Below are positions 9,625 to 22,219 of a stretch of 64,000 nt of DNA, piece after piece. The first letter of the stretch is position 1, and each line of letters starts with the position of its first letter. Where the stretch lies: positions 248,001-312,000 of the forward strand of contig JALGAS010000007.1 of the NCBI GenBank assembly GCA_023078685.1. The letters run 5' to 3'. The position numbers and the translations under genes are program-made. The notes beneath the pieces are model-generated. The model was given only the letters and a program-made list of their open reading frames with translations. It was not told where the DNA came from and did not search any database. Source of the DNA: Neopestalotiopsis rosae (lineage: Eukaryota; Ascomycota; Sordariomycetes; Amphisphaeriales; Sporocadaceae).

Positions 9625-10926
9625 TTACTGCAAACGAAGCAGTTTGCCTACAGGCTTTCCACCATGCTCATATGCAGCCATGACTTGTCCAGGAGCAACC
9701 TCCAACACTCCAGGCCATGAGCTGTTGTGCGGGCTGACCTGCATCGGCCGGCTCCAGTCAATTCTGCCGCCTCGGAGCCCGCTGGCAATTACAGCCTTGA
9801 CGGACGCGTTCTTGGGCCAGTCGGACTCGGGGGCGTCCTCGTCTGTCATGAAGACCACAGCCAGGGCCCCGTTGCCGAATCTGGCAATCTGGGGGGCTCC
9901 CGCGTTCCGGCCCCGCGGCGGGCAGTACACTACCCCGCGGTGGCCCCAGGTGGCGCCCTCGTCGTAGCTGATGGCGTACTCGACGCTAAAAGTGCCGTGC
10001 CGGGTCGTCTCGCACACGAGGACCAGGGCGCCGTGGCCCGTATTTGCGTCCTGGACCAGCACGATACCCTGCATACCGTCTCGCAACCTCTCGTCGGGCG
10101 AGTGGCAGGTCAGACAGTGAGGCTGCGACCACGTCTGGCCGCCGTCCCGACTCACCACGCGGAACGTCTCCTGGTTGTCGCCGGCCAGCTCGGCCGAGTA
10201 CGTCAGCTCCACCTGCCCGTGGGGACCCATGCGGATAAAGGGCTCCCAGAGACCCATGCCGTTGGACTGGGCGGCCGAGTGCTCGACGGCCTGGTTGAGA
10301 AAGTGCCACGTCCGGCCGCCGTCGTTGGAGCGGCACACGGTGATGCGAAAGTGCGAGGGCTTGCGGTCCGGGCCGAGGTCGTGGTTGCGGAAGGCGCCCA
10401 GCACCACGGGGCCCTCGGGCCCGTTGCCCACCTCGCAGACGTACAGGTTGTCGCAGTCGCCGTCGGCGCGCGAGACCTCGCCCCAGGCCTCGAAACTCTG
10501 GCCGTTGTCGACGCTGCGGGTCACGTGCAGCACGCGGGTAGGGCCCTCGAACCGCGTCGAGGCGCACAGCACGCTGCCGTCCGACAGGCGGCAGAGTCGG
10601 GGGTAGGTACCGCCGTGCGGGCTTAGAACGTGCGTCTCCTCGGCAATGTGGCAGGGCGCAACGTGGCCGGGTCCGTCACTGCCGCCGCCGCCGTGGTGAG
10701 GTCCGGGGCCGCCAGTCCGTTGGGCATCGCCCTGGCCCTGGTGGTCCTCACCCACGCCGAGCTTATTGAGGATCTTTTGTGCGAATTGGTTTGGCATTTC
10801 CGAGGTTGTGATTGGGGTGAAGTGCGGAAGGAAGTGATGGTGAGCAGTAAATGATATGGCAAAGATGAGAATAAGGATTATAAGATGAAATGATCGATGC
10901 CTAGGTATGTTTGTCGGTTGCAGCAT
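9625..10926 (-). CDS. Asp-box (BNR) sialidase-fold protein
   Basis: Single-exon protein. Starting at 10926 gives 433 residues with an N-terminal hydrophobic segment ([17 protein letters not shown]). Starting at the second ATG (10797, [19 protein letters not shown]) gives 390 residues without it. The first ATG has a weak context, so the choice is open. Four Asp-box motifs are visible: [24 protein letters not shown] and SYDEGATW. These mark a six-bladed beta-propeller as in sialidases (GH33) and exo-arabinanases (GH93). An early [14 protein letters not shown] motif supports this. A His/Gly-rich linker precedes the propeller. It could cleave glycans if secreted. It sits inside the metabolic block, but nothing ties it to the pathway. 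Confidence 0.75.
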   Translation of the reverse strand: MLQPTNIPRHRSFHLIILILIFAISFTAHHHFLPHFTPITTSEMPNQFAQKILNKLGVGEDHQGQGDAQRTGGPGPHHGGGGSDGPGHVAPCHIAEETHVLSPHGGTYPRLCRLSDGSVLCASTRFEGPTRVLHVTRSVDNGQSFEAWGEVSRADGDCDNLYVCEVGNGPEGPVVLGAFRNHDLGPDRKPSHFRITVCRSNDGGRTWHFLNQAVEHSAAQSNGMGLWEPFIRMGPHGQVELTYSAELAGDNQETFRVVSRDGGQTWSQPHCLTCHSPDERLRDGMQGIVLVQDANTGHGALVLVCETTRHGTFSVEYAISYDEGATWGHRGVVYCPPRGRNAGAPQIARFGNGALAVVFMTDEDAPESDWPKNASVKAVIASGLRGGRIDWSRPMQVSPHNSSWPGVLEVAPGQVMAAYEHGGKPVGKLLRLQ

Positions 10927-12200
10927 GAGAAGCTTAAAAAAATAAGGGTTGCCGACCGAGATACCCCCCGTTGGTCCGGGCCAGTGCTCCGGATACTTTG
11001 CCGTTGAGGCGGTGCAGACTTGCCAGCTCACTGTTTCAACTATGACGACACTCTCCACAAAAATTCGCCTGATGTCTGTGGAATCTTAAGTAATCGACAT
11101 GACAAGTCTCAATCCCTTTTATGCATATCACAATCTACTACTTGGCTTTTGACTGGTGCTGAGGAATTGGAGAGCCAGTGGGGTCAGTTGACGGGTTTCA
11201 CCCAGCTCTGTACCCATCCCATCATGTCTATTGTATCATGGAAGACACGAACGGGACGGGACGCTAGGCCGAGATCATAGTATACGCAGAAGGATCCAAA
11301 ATGGGCAACTCACTGCCGCTTTCTCCCGATGCAATTGGTTGGATCGAAATCCCAGGCTGTCAGCTGTAATATTATACCTCAGTAACTTGAGTCGTCTTAC
11401 CGTACTCCTTCCCGTCCGTCCCGTCCGTGCCGCCTCTCCATGCTACTACTAGTACAGTCTCATCCATGATGCACATATCTCACAGTTGGGCAAGCTCAGT
11501 ATAATCGTACGGATCCGTACCTAGACTGCCAAGACCCGCCATCCCCAGACGCTAGGTCATGGCAGATGCTCTGGGGCTGTGGATACCCGAGTCTTCTCGA
11601 CATGCTCTATGAAATCCAGTCCAATTTGCGTGCACCTCGACTCAATGACTAAAATGCAAGAGGTTAAGTTGAGAAGCTGTTAGGAAACAGTTGCAATGGC
11701 TGTGAATTTTCTCGTCAGCCTCGTGAAAGGACATATGGGCTTAGCTACAATGAGTGCGGATGGCGTCCTGGCACCCGACGCGGGTAGTGGGGAGGGCCTC
11801 TGAGGCGCTGTGTGTTTGACTACAGAGACAGACAGACCCTCGGGCCGCACGCGGAAAACGCAGCGCTTTTATATCAGGGCCAATTTGAGGTCAGCATGCA
11901 GAGCGCAAACACCAAAACCAATCCATTCGACGACGCAGGACAGTCGTTGGCACTTGGGAAAACAGCGATATGATCTGATCTAGGCTCCAGCTATTGTACC
12001 CTGTCATTCTCCTGCACCTAAGCCTCTAGCCTCCGGCTGCAATAGGCAGGTGCGGAATTGATTCAGACACTTCATACATACATACCCGATTGAACCCGTA
12101 TCTTAGTGAGAGTGCGTATATAAAGAATTATGACTTGTCTTCTAAATACTTCACCGGAGCTTCGCACCTAGGGATACACCTAGTAGCTACGGTATTCATC
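10927..12200. other. Divergent promoter region, Asp-box gene / ABC transporter
   Basis: About 1.3 kb between two outward-facing genes. It contains a CCCGTCCGT tandem near 11411-11426 and short open frames of no recognisable family. No gene is supported. Confidence 0.5.
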
Positions 12201-15200
12201 ATGATGAATTCCACGGCTTCAGCCCTCTGTGGTGATGATTCGTTTGGCCCTAGCGTCAGTTCCCTGGACTGTCGCGGCGGCTTCGATTTCACTTGTGAGC
12301 GCTCCATTCACCTTTACGATTGTGACGCGTCAAGATTGCTGATACAAAGTAGTACTATTCGAAGAAAGCATATTGGCAATTTTACCAGCAGCCATTTTCC
12401 TTCTCGCCACGCCTTTTCGTGCTTCTCGCTTGGTCCGCCAAACACCCAGACTAAAGCTGAATGCTCTGTACGTCGCCAAACTGCTGGCGGCGGCAGTCTA
12501 CGTGGGTCTACAGCTTACTTTGCTGGTGCTGTCAAACGACTCCAGAATTCGCACCCACGCCACAATAGCCGCTGCAGCCCTCACTTTTGTTTCTGCGCTC
12601 ATGCTTGCGCCTCTGTCCTATCTCGAGCATGGAAAGTCTTCCCGGCCGTCGTTCCTCATCAGTTTCTACCTTGGGGTGACTGCAGTGTTGGATATAGCCC
12701 GTGTCCGCACGCAATGGTTCCTACCAGGCAATCGCAGCATCGCTGCAGTATTGACTGCTTCAATACTTGTCAAATGTATACTGCTGATATTGGAAGAAAT
12801 GGGCAAGCGAGCGCTTCTGCCTGGTACCGGCAGCGGCAAGGTCTCAGTGGAAAGCACGAGCGGCCTGTTCAATCGCAGCACATTCTGGTGGCTCAATTCC
12901 TTGTTACTGCAGGGATCCAAGAACATCCTAGACACTGACGCGCTACCTCCGATTCGAGAGAAGCTTGCATCAGCCAACCTGGGCGAGACATTGCAGTCCA
13001 ATTGGAAAAATTGTGAGGCTTCGAATATTGCTATACAAGACCTAATGCTAAATAGCTATAGGCAACCAAAAAAGGAGACACGCTCTAGCCTTGGCATGTC
13101 TCTGGGGTTTTCGATATGAATTACTGCTCATTGTAGTCCCCAAGTTCTGCCATGTCGCATTGAGTCTCAGTCAGACATTCCTGATTCAGCAAACCGTCAC
13201 ATGGGTCCAAAACAGTGATGCTGCCTCCTCGATCAACATCGGCTACGGCCTGATTGGTGCATTTGCCTTTGTATACATTGGCTTAGCCGTGAGGAGCCAG
13301 GACGAAATACCTCAATCTGAACCAAGGCTGACTATCTACTATTAGTTGACCATGGGCTGGGCATCGCATCTGACCTATCGGTTGATGACCATGATACGCG
13401 GTTCACTCATCACTGTCATCTATGACAAGATGACAACACTTCAATTGGCTAGTAGCAATGAGTCGGCTGCCGTGACCTGTAAGTAGATGCCGATATTCTG
13501 TATGCAATGGCAAAGGGGTCAGCGTTCAGGAACTTGGACGTGCCCATTCGCGGAGAGTACCATGCCAGCTCATTCGCCCTGATACACTAGCTAACTTGAA
13601 TTTATGTGTAGTGATGGGGACTGACGTGGCAAGAATCGCCGAGACATATCATTACTTACTGATCGAGGCTCCTCCAGCTCTCGTTCAACTTGGAATAGCG
13701 CTGTATCTGTTATACTCTCAGTTGGGTGCAGTGTGCATCGCCCCTATTATCGTTACAGTCCGTGAGTAGAACCGGGAGCCATGCCATGTTTGGCCTTACT
13801 AGGAGTGACTGACATGACCTCTAGTATCAACCGGACTGTCGACTCAACTTGCTGGACTCATTGGACCCCGACAAAAGGCATGGATCCAAGCTATGCAGAA
13901 GAGAATCAACTATACCTCTGAGATCTTGGGATCCATGAGAGATATAAAAATGCTCGGACTCAGTGACAAGATGGCTTCCAATATTACCGACATGCGAGAA
14001 AACGAGATGACAATATCGAAAAGATTTAGAACAGTACAGAGTCTAAACATATCTTTGGGTAAGTATGTTCATGGATGGCTTTGCCTGAGTTCTAATCACT
14101 TTCCAGTCAACATTCCATCGAGTTTCAATCGATTTTTCATCTTCGCAGCTTACGCAATAGTCGCTCGTGTCAATGGCACGGGCGATCTGTCAGTAGCACA
14201 AGCGATTACGGCATTGGCAGCTCTGTCTTTACTCGACGGTCCGTTGTCGGGGCTTCTTGTAGCAATACCCACAGGTTGGGGTGCTCTGAGTTGCTTCACC
14301 AGGATTCAAGAGTTCCTGATGGAAGAGTCGCGCCTCGATCCAAGATCGACAGACTCTGCGACGTCGGGAAGCTGTGAACATACAGAGCCCAAGCTTGGCA
14401 ACAGCCTGCAGCAGGCCGCCAAGATCCGCGTGAACCACGCAAGTTTCGGCTGGTCTGCCTCGAACCCGGACATCGTGAAAGACGTCACCACTTCAATCGA
14501 AGGTGAGGCAGCGCTCACCATTGTCATTGGCCCGGTGGGCTGTGGTAAATCCACTTTCCTCAAAGGTCTCCTTGGTGAGAGTGCCCGAGCCTCGGGGTCG
14601 GTTCATGTCTCGGCGCTCGAAATCGCCTTCTGCGACCAGACGCCATGGATCAGCAACGGTTCAATCCGCAATAACATCGTGTCCGGCTCGGAATTTGATG
14701 CAAATTGGTACGCCACTGTGCTTCAGGCATGTGCACTACACATTGATGTGGCCAATATGCCCGAAGGCGATTCGGTTGTTGTGGGCAGCAAGGGCGTCAA
14801 GCTTAGTGGAGGCCAGAAGCAACGCTTGGTAAGTGAAAACAGAACGACCATTTCTATTCTTGGTATTAGAATAGTGTTCTAAAATCGACTAGTCGATCGC
14901 TCGTGCTCTATACTCCCGAAAGAAACTCGCAATCCTTGATGATGTGCTGAGTGGTCTGGATTCAACCACGGAGGACTCAGTTTTCCGACGTGTGTTTGGT
15001 CGAGACGGCCTCTTCAAGAAGATTGGGACTACTGTCGTGTTGGCTACCCATTCTGGTCAGTGAACAAGGGTTTCCATGCAGGCTTTGTTTTCCAAATTAA
15101 CCGTCAACAGTCAAGCATCTCCCCCACGCCGACTTTATTCTTGCTCTTAATGGCTCAGGAGAGGTTGTAGAACAAGGTTCCTTCACCCAGCTAAACATTC

Positions 15201-17636
15201 CTGGAACGTACACATATGGTCTCCAAGTAAAGGTTGAGCAGGGCTTTGCAAACACAGAGCACGGTAACGACGAAACTGCTGCAGATGCGAAGTCCGAGAC
15301 CGCAACCGCAGCCGACGATAGCGCTTTAGACGAGAGCCGCAAGACAGGTGACTGGACAGTATACAAATACTATATGCGCGCACTGGGGCCCATAAAGCTG
15401 TTGACATTTGTTCTTCTAGTAGTCTCCTATGCGGTGATGCATGCCATGGGAAGTGAGTTTCGACCTTTGCATGCCAGGTTCAAGACCTTGCTAATCAGAT
15501 ACAGGCGTTTGGGTTAATTGGTGGGCATCGAGCAACGAGACCAGCGCTGGTTCAGGACTCGGATATTGGTTGGGAATCTTTGGTTTCCTGAGTTTTATGG
15601 AGGCGCTGCTCATGGGCGCTTCAATCGCGTACGTGACTTTGTGACTGTCGTGGCCAGTATGCTAATCATCACAGATTTCTATGGATCGTGATTGTCCCGA
15701 ACTCTGGATCTTCTCTGCACAAAGCACTGCTTGGAGCCGTGACGAGGTACGATAGTGCGACTTGCGTATCATGAAGCGTTACTCAACAGTCTCTAGGGCA
15801 CCACTATGTTTCTTCTCCAAGACTGATACAGGCGTCTTGACGAATAGGTGAGCAGTTTCAGGAATCAACGACCCGATAATTTGGACTCATCAAACTGTAG
15901 GTTTAGCCAAGACCTTCGCCTTGCCGACATGGCCCTTCCTGGAGCTATTATCAACGTCACCTTCCGTGAGTATGCAACCCCTCTTCAGTCAATTCACTCC
16001 CTAATCACTGGTCAACAGAATTTGCAGGCTGCGCTGTCGTAGTTGCACTTGCTGTCTCCGCTATTGGCTACTTTGCTGCGGTTTTACCAGTCGTTCTCGT
16101 GTTGCTATACTTCATTCAGAGATTCTACCTCCAAACATCTCGACAGCTGAGGTTACTCGAGTACGTAAAGCAAATCGCGCGATTCCAAATGACTAGAGCT
16201 TATTCCTGTCTAGGATCGAGGCAGCCGCGCCGCTGTTCACGCACTTCGCCGAGTCCCTCGATGGGTTGATCACCATAAGGTCCTTTGGGTGGACCGCCGT
16301 CTTTTCAGAGAAGAACCGAAATCTCCTTGACCGTTCGCAAAAGCCGTATTACCTCCTTTTCTGTATCCAGAGATGGCTTGTTCTCGTGCTAGACCTGATC
16401 GTTGCCGGTCTCGCCATTGTACTTGTTGGATTAGCAGTCGCCCTCCACGACCGCGTGAACCCTGGTTTGCTGGGTATCGCCCTAGTTCAAATGATGTCAC
16501 TATCGCACTCCTTGACGGACCTCGTGCAGTATTGGACCACGCTTGAGACCTCGCTCGGTGCCATTATGCGTATCAAGGACTTCGCCGAGAAAACTCCGAC
16601 AGAGAAGCCACCTTCTGAGCAATCAAGGCAGCCAAGCGCTACCTGGCCTGAGACTGGCGCTTTGAGATTCCAGCACGTACATGCTAGCTACAGGTAAGCA
16701 AGACTAACAGAATTCGACGAGCTTTACTCTTGGTCTATCACTCACACTTGGAACCATACAGCGAAGAATCGTCTTCTGTCATTCAAGACGTCAGCTTTTC
16801 CATCAAAGGCGGCGAGAAGCTCGGCATTGTGGGAAGGACCGGAAGGTTTGTCTTGAAATTCTACTACTTGTCATGTAATTAGAAAATACCAGACAAAAGC
16901 TAATCTAAATTATCTCCAGCGGCAAGAGCTCGACAATACTTGCTATCCTGCGCATGATCGACGTGGTATCCGGTGAGATCATTCTTGATGGAATCGATCT
17001 GGCGAGCATAGACGGATCATTCATCCGCCAGAAGCTGAACTGCCTGACTCAAGACCCGTTCTTGTTCCCGGGAACGTTGCGTGATAATATGAAGCCGGTA
17101 AATGAGGTGACGGACGAGGCAATCATCTCTGCCTTGCAGAAGGTTGATCTCTGGACACTCATCAAGAACAAGGCCGGCGACAGCGTTTCAGAGGAATCGA
17201 ATGCTTTGGATTGCGTGATAGACAAGGATTTCCTCTCCCATGGCCAGCGCCAGCTGTTCTGTCTCGCCCGAGCCATGCTCAGGCCTGGCAAAATGCTAAT
17301 TCTAGATGAGCCTACGAGCAGGTAAGACACTCTTCCCAGCTCTGAATGTTTCTGGCTCGTGCTTCGAAAAGCCGTGCCGAAAAATATAAAGAAACGAGAC
17401 ACTGACAAAAAGTGCCTAGTGTCGACCTTGAAACAGACGCCAAGATGCAAGAGATCATCCACTCCGAGTTCAAGGACCACACCATTATTGTGATTGCCCA
17501 TAGGCTGTCTAGTCTTTTGGACTTTGACCACGTCGCGGTGCTGGATGCGGGTCGTCTCGTGGAATTTGGAAAACCGAGAGATTTGTTAGAAGTCCCCACT
17601 AGCAATTTCTCTAGGTTATACGGTGCAAAGGCGTAG
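12201..17636 (+). CDS. ABCC-type full-length ABC transporter
   Basis: Multidrug-resistance-protein-like exporter of 1453 residues assembled from 18 exons: 12201-12294, 12353-13012, 13062-13288, 13346-13478, 13612-13761, 13825-14058, 14107-14828, 14893-15055, 15111-15452, 15505-15628, 15675-15746, 15797-15847, 15901-15965, 16019-16160, 16214-16693, 16762-16845, 16920-17321 and 17420-17636. The lengths sum to 1454 codons. An N-terminal TMD0-like hydrophobic region and two transmembrane domains alternate with two nucleotide-binding domains. NBD1 has Walker A GPVGCGKST, signature LSGGQKQR and Walker B LAILDD, with Asp at the catalytic position as is usual for ABCC. NBD2 has Walker A GRTGSGKSS, signature LSHGQRQ and Walker B MLILDEPTS. 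It probably exports or compartmentalises the product of the surrounding genes. The second intron acceptor has two AGs three bases apart; I used the second. Confidence 0.9.
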
Positions 17637-17779
17637 TGACAAACAGGGCATGGAGAAGACAATCTACTTGTTCCTAGTCGATTATGTCATAGAAATCAAC
17701 TACAACCAATTTCAACCCCATGGGCAATGGCGCCTGCTCTTTTTTTTGACATGCAAGTGGCCAAGCACTCAGTAGATTG

Positions 17780-19689
17780 TCATGTACTCGTCCTGCAAAG
17801 CCGGCCATCATTTGATGGCTCCCAAGTCTCACTACCTACAGCCGTCGGCCCCCAGAACATATTGTCGGGATCATATTTGTTCTTAATTGATAGCAGCCGA
17901 GCGTAATTGGTACCGTAGAATGTATTCTGCCAGTCAGGCTGATTGATATCAGCTTCATTAAGATACGCACCACCTCCCGGTGTAATGTCCTCGAGTGCTG
18001 GGTTCAGCACGGTGGTAGCCAATTGCTGGCCGGCTATATTGGCGGTGAAGTTATAACGGTCGTATAATCTATGATTGTGATCATACTATTTCAATACATT
18101 CATCTGTAAGTAAAAGGAACAGCTGGGGAGAGCTTACGTGCCTAGAAACGCAAGAAACAGCGTGTCGCGCCAGAGGGGGTGAACCGAGTTGGGTACGGTC
18201 GGTGCCCTGCTGACATCCATGGAGACACCGGCCAGCACGCCGCCGTGGCTTGTGATGGACTTGATGGCAGCAACCAGGGAAGAGGCGGAATCGTCTGTCT
18301 CGACGAGCGAGTGGGGGATCAGGCGGCCGCCGAGATTGACTTCGGAAATGTTCATGTCGGGGTTGAGCGCGGAAAAGGCGTCTTGGAAGGCAGGATAGTC
18401 TTGTGTAGACCAGGCTGTCGGGCAGAACAGATTAGTGTCAAGGAGAATGAATTTGCCCTCTTACTTGGATCAAACACTGCGAATGATTGAATAAGGAGCA
18501 AGAAAGAGAGTTCGTTACTGACCATAGGGTATTCCGCTATCATTCAGTGCCTTCAATGTAGGCTGTAATAAACCTTGGAGTTCTTGCGCTGTTCCACCTG
18601 GAAAGTAGGATTGAGGCATGAAGAACATGTTTCCGGGCAAAACCTGCCAATAAATAGTGACACCGCTCGTCAAGACTGCGGGGAGATTTCTCAGAAAGGT
18701 CTTTACGATATCCCAAAAGGCATCGGAAGGGTCAATAAACGAGAGGGTAGCGCCCGCAGTGGGTGCATCTCGGTGCGCCTTTACGGTCATGGAGAGAACG
18801 ACGCCATAGGTGCCGCCGCCACCGCCCGACAGGGCCCAGTAGAGGTCCGAGTGGCTCTGCGGCGTCGCGGTCACGAGCTCACCCCGGGCCGTCCCCAGCT
18901 CCCACTCGAGTACCTGGTCGGCGGCCAATCCAAACCTGGATCCCAAGGGGCTGGTGCCGCCGCCCTGCGTGTAACCGCCCGCGATGCCGACCGTCGGGCA
19001 GTCGCCCTCCACAATCACATAACCGGATGCCTTGGCCAGCGCTTGGGCCTCGGCCGCCTGCACGCCGGCGCCAACTCTCATGGCCTTGCCGGTGTAGGCG
19101 GCCGAGTGGTAATCCAGTATTGATTTATGCTTGATGTGGTGAGTCCATAGAGCGAGTGCGCCAGCTCCCGTCGACTTTCCCATGTAGTCGTGGCCCGTAT
19201 TGCGAACGACGAGGCGCAGGTTGTGGTCCTTGGCAAACTTTATAGTCGCCTGGTAGTCGGAAGCACCGGACGCGTTGACGGCGTAGGAGACATAGGCTCC
19301 GAAGATGCACCGGGCGTCGACGGCCGCAAAAGGATCGCAGCTGTCGTTGGCCCAAAAGGCGGCCATGGGGGAATGCGTCGTCTCGTCGTGGAACGCGGGC
19401 CGGGCCCAATTGTCTCGGATCCGGGCACACTCCTCGGCGTCGTACTCCACCCCCGGGAAGGTGTCATGGCACGGGCTGGCGATGGGCACCGTGGCAATCA
19501 GTCTCCCCGCAACGGTCTTGTTGAAGCCATCCAAGTCGGCCGGCGACGGCCAATCGTCGGTCCCCGGAAAGGCGCGACATACGGGCTCGCCAGGCGAGGC
19601 ACAGTCATCCAGATCCAGCCCAGTATGGCAGCAAAGGAGGTGACAGCCACCATCCGGACCTGAGTCTTTGTAAGTCCGTTTTTCGCCAT
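17780..19689 (-). CDS. BBE-like FAD-linked oxidase, frame break near N-terminus
   Basis: Secreted or lumenal flavin oxidase of the berberine-bridge-enzyme/PCMH type. Exons are 18523-19689, 18138-18414 and 17780-18068. The FAD domain shows VVRNTGHDYMGKS (His for 8-alpha attachment) and GDCPTVGIAGGYTQGGG (Cys for the second flavin bond), so bicovalent FAD is expected. The C-terminal BBE motif is NYARLLSIKNKYDP. From the ATG at 19689 the frame encodes a good signal peptide (hydrophobic MVAVTSFAAILGWIW). The conserved start of the mature enzyme (DCASPGEPVCRAFPG, about 19570-19615) lies in another frame. No GT-AG intron keeps both, so the summed exons are not a multiple of three. The cause may be a one-base error, a real mutation, or an unrecognised 5' exon. 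It is divergent from SDR 2 and probably acts on the same pathway. Confidence 0.8.
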
Positions 19690-20376
19690 GTCGTTAGATT
19701 GCAACTTCGGTGTAAAGAGTAACAGTTTTGCTCTGTAGTACTAAGAAATGAAAGGAGTTCGCGGACTATTGAAGCAACCTTGAAATAGAAGCGACGAAAT
19801 CTCGTTCTGGCGCACAAAGCACAAATGCGGCACATAAATTTCGAAAATAAGACTAAACACCAAGAAATGAAAAACAGTATGCGGCGTTGACCAACGTGCA
19901 TGTTCCCTGAGCCAACGTGCATATTCCCCTCGAAGGCCAAGGCCACTTCTTGTTCCTCTCGTCTCCCCGGCCCCACAGCCTCACACTTTTATTTTCGCCG
20001 TGCCAAAAGAACCTGGTTGAATAATTGTCCGTCATACGTTGGTCTAAACGCCCGGGTCGATGGGTGTGTTTGTCCGTACTTACATCTGGCTGTGCCGCTG
20101 CCTCTGCTAGTAGTCCAAAGACTTACATGTCAGTTGAACAGCAGATAGCTAGTGTACGACGATTGCGTTATGGTTAAGCAAGACCCCCGCTCCCTCTTTG
20201 CTGCGGCAGGACGCGCTGTTGGACCAAGTTGTCTGTTGAATCACAACCTGTCCTCTGATTTCCCATCCTATTTCTTTTCATTTTACCTCCCCGAGTTCTG
20301 ATCATTGTACTGAACGACCACACTCCAGCGGCTTTCTCCAACATAACTCACTAAACAGATCGACCATTTAGCAAAA
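19690..20376. promoter_or_regulatory. Bidirectional promoter, FAD oxidase / SDR 2
   Basis: A 687-base gap separates two head-to-head pathway genes. It contains the tandem CCAACGTGCAT repeat described separately, and a pyrimidine-rich stretch (about 20229-20290) before the SDR start. No gene is seen. Confidence 0.55.
19891..19928. promoter_or_regulatory. Tandem CCAACGTGCATRTTCCC element
   Basis: Two near-identical 17-base copies start at 19891 and 19912. The spacing of 21 bases, about two helical turns, would place bound factors on one face of DNA. They lie inside the FAD oxidase/SDR 2 divergent promoter, so a transcription-factor site is plausible. The factor is unknown. Confidence 0.45.
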
Positions 20377-21517
20377 ATGCAACCGCCGTTTCCCTGTCCG
20401 GTTGAAACGTGGCACAATGACACATATGAGGCCATTTCGCCCTCACGACCCGAGCTCAGCGTGGCTGGGAAGACTGTTGTCATCGTAGGTGGGGTAAGTC
20501 CACCATATCACCTATCCCAAGCCTAGATATTTACTTGATTATCGCACCCGTCTCCTGTAGTATATACTCGGGTTCATGTCCAGTGATTAATCCAGCGTCG
20601 CAGGGAAGCGGAATCGGGCGAGAGTCCGCCTTGGCATTTGCGGAAGCTGGGGCTGCTCATGTGGCCCTCCTGGGACGGACCGAATCTCGACTCAACGAGA
20701 CATCGGTCGCTATTCCCCCATCTACCTCATCTTCGGTTCACGTGGCCGACGTGACCGATTTGCAGAGTCTGGAAGCAGCCGCTGCGGCTGTTGGAAAATG
20801 GCATATACTTGTGCTGGCATCTGGCTACTGTCCCACTCCGGCAACCATTGCCTCTTCTGGCATTGATGAATGGTTCAAGGGTTTCGAGGTAAGTCTTAAG
20901 TATAGTGCAATCATCCCTTTTCACCATTGTTTTCTTTGTGGTTCTTTATTGATCGGTGGCCTAATCGTGATAATTCCCCATCGTGTAGATCAATGCAAAG
21001 GGCGCTCTCTTGACGGCCAAGGCGTTCTTGCCGACCGCCGACGCCTCGAGTGCCGTGATACTCGGCCTGACATCGGATACGTCCCTGATGCCAACTCTAC
21101 ATCTGCCGGGCCTGTCGTCGTATGTCTCCTCTAAGCTTGCGCAGGCAAAGATCTTTGAGTTTTTGGCTGCAGAGAACCCCGATATCTTCATCGCCACCGT
21201 CCACCCGGGCATGGTGGAGACTGACAGCTTCTACCGATCGGGAGCGACTCCGGAGACGGTACCCTCTTTGGACAAAGGTCAGTACAATTCATGTTCATAG
21301 ATTAAAGCCAGTCGGGGAAGATTTGAATGAATTGGTCATAGTAACCGGAATACTAGTTCAACTCCCCGCCCGCTTTCTGGTGTGGATGGCTAGCCCAGAA
21401 GCAGCGTTCCTTCGGGGACGTGCGGTGTGGGCCAATTGGGATGTTGAACAGCTCAAGGCGAAGAAGGAACTCGGCGAGGGCCTGTTTATGACTGCTGGAT
21501 TCAAAGGTTTGCCCTGA
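20377..21517 (+). CDS. Short-chain dehydrogenase/reductase (SDR 2)
   Basis: Predicted 283-residue NAD(P)-dependent oxidoreductase. Exons are 20377-20493, 20604-20888, 20989-21277 and 21357-21517, totalling 284 codons. The cofactor loop GGGSGIGRE is assembled across the first intron. Other marks are HVADVTD, the NADP-side LLGRTESRL, catalytic YVSSK and the post-catalytic VHPGMVETD. The usual NAG(A) motif is replaced by VLASGYCP, which is seen in some fungal SDRs. It shares a promoter with the FAD oxidase and probably interconverts alcohol and ketone groups made by the P450s; that role is inferred from context. Confidence 0.88.
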
Positions 21518-22219
21518 AGGGCGAAGAGTATAGTCGACAGAGTGGAGTTAAATCTTTTCAAATAGCGCGTGGTAGTGATTCGCTGAGTCTCAATAACAAA
21601 GGTATATTTGATGTACGCAAGAAAACGCGGTGCGACGTGCACGTACGGACTGGTCAAATGAGGCTTGATTTCTCAAGAACAGCTTGTATGTAGTTTCCTC
21701 GTCGAATTTGAAATATAAATCTCTACATCGCTATGTCATCTTAGATCTACAGGTGATCGCATAATTCTTATAAGGTGCTTGATCAATATAAATATTATAT
21801 GCTGATGCATGAGGTTGGCGGCATGAAATCTGTCAATTCCAGTGAATCTATGTGTATTTGAATACTGCAACGTACGATCCGGGTACTGCCAAGTGCATTT
21901 TCCGGCAGGCACTGTATTTCCCTGAGGGTCGTAACACTTCAATGCATCATGACAACTGGGAGGAATATATCTTCGACAACTTTCTTGTCTCTTTCCGGAA
22001 GGCGTTGATCACTGCAACCATGACGTCAACGTGCTATTTGTCTATCGCGTCAGTAGAATACAAACTTGATTGACTGGCCCCTCGGCCACTGACTGAATCT
22101 ACCTCCTGGCTTGCGCAAGTTCCTTTAAAGTCATATTGTTGAGTGCTAAAGGGGAAACCAGCCAACAAGGGACTTGCTGGTTGGAAGGCAGATCAGCTGG
22201 GATCCTTGATACATAGTTT
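21518..22219. other. Convergent spacer with a promoter-like repeat copy
   Basis: No gene. At 21773-21825 it carries an imperfect copy of a 53-base segment found in the DUF829/MFS promoter at 23348-23400. Further on, GCCAAGTGCATTTTCC near 21887-21902 resembles the CCAACGTGCAT element. The spacer may hold the remnant of a lost gene's promoter. Confidence 0.45.
21773..21825. repeat. Imperfect dispersed repeat, copy A
   Basis: AGGTGCTTGATCAATA, then 28 bases from its start GCTGATGCATGAGGTTGGCGGCA. Copy B is at 23348-23400 with almost the same internal spacing. Confidence 0.5.

Noticed and set aside
9727..10626. Long plus-strand open frame opposite the Asp-box gene
   Set aside because: It is antisense to a clear Asp-box protein in GC-rich coding DNA and shows no family features.
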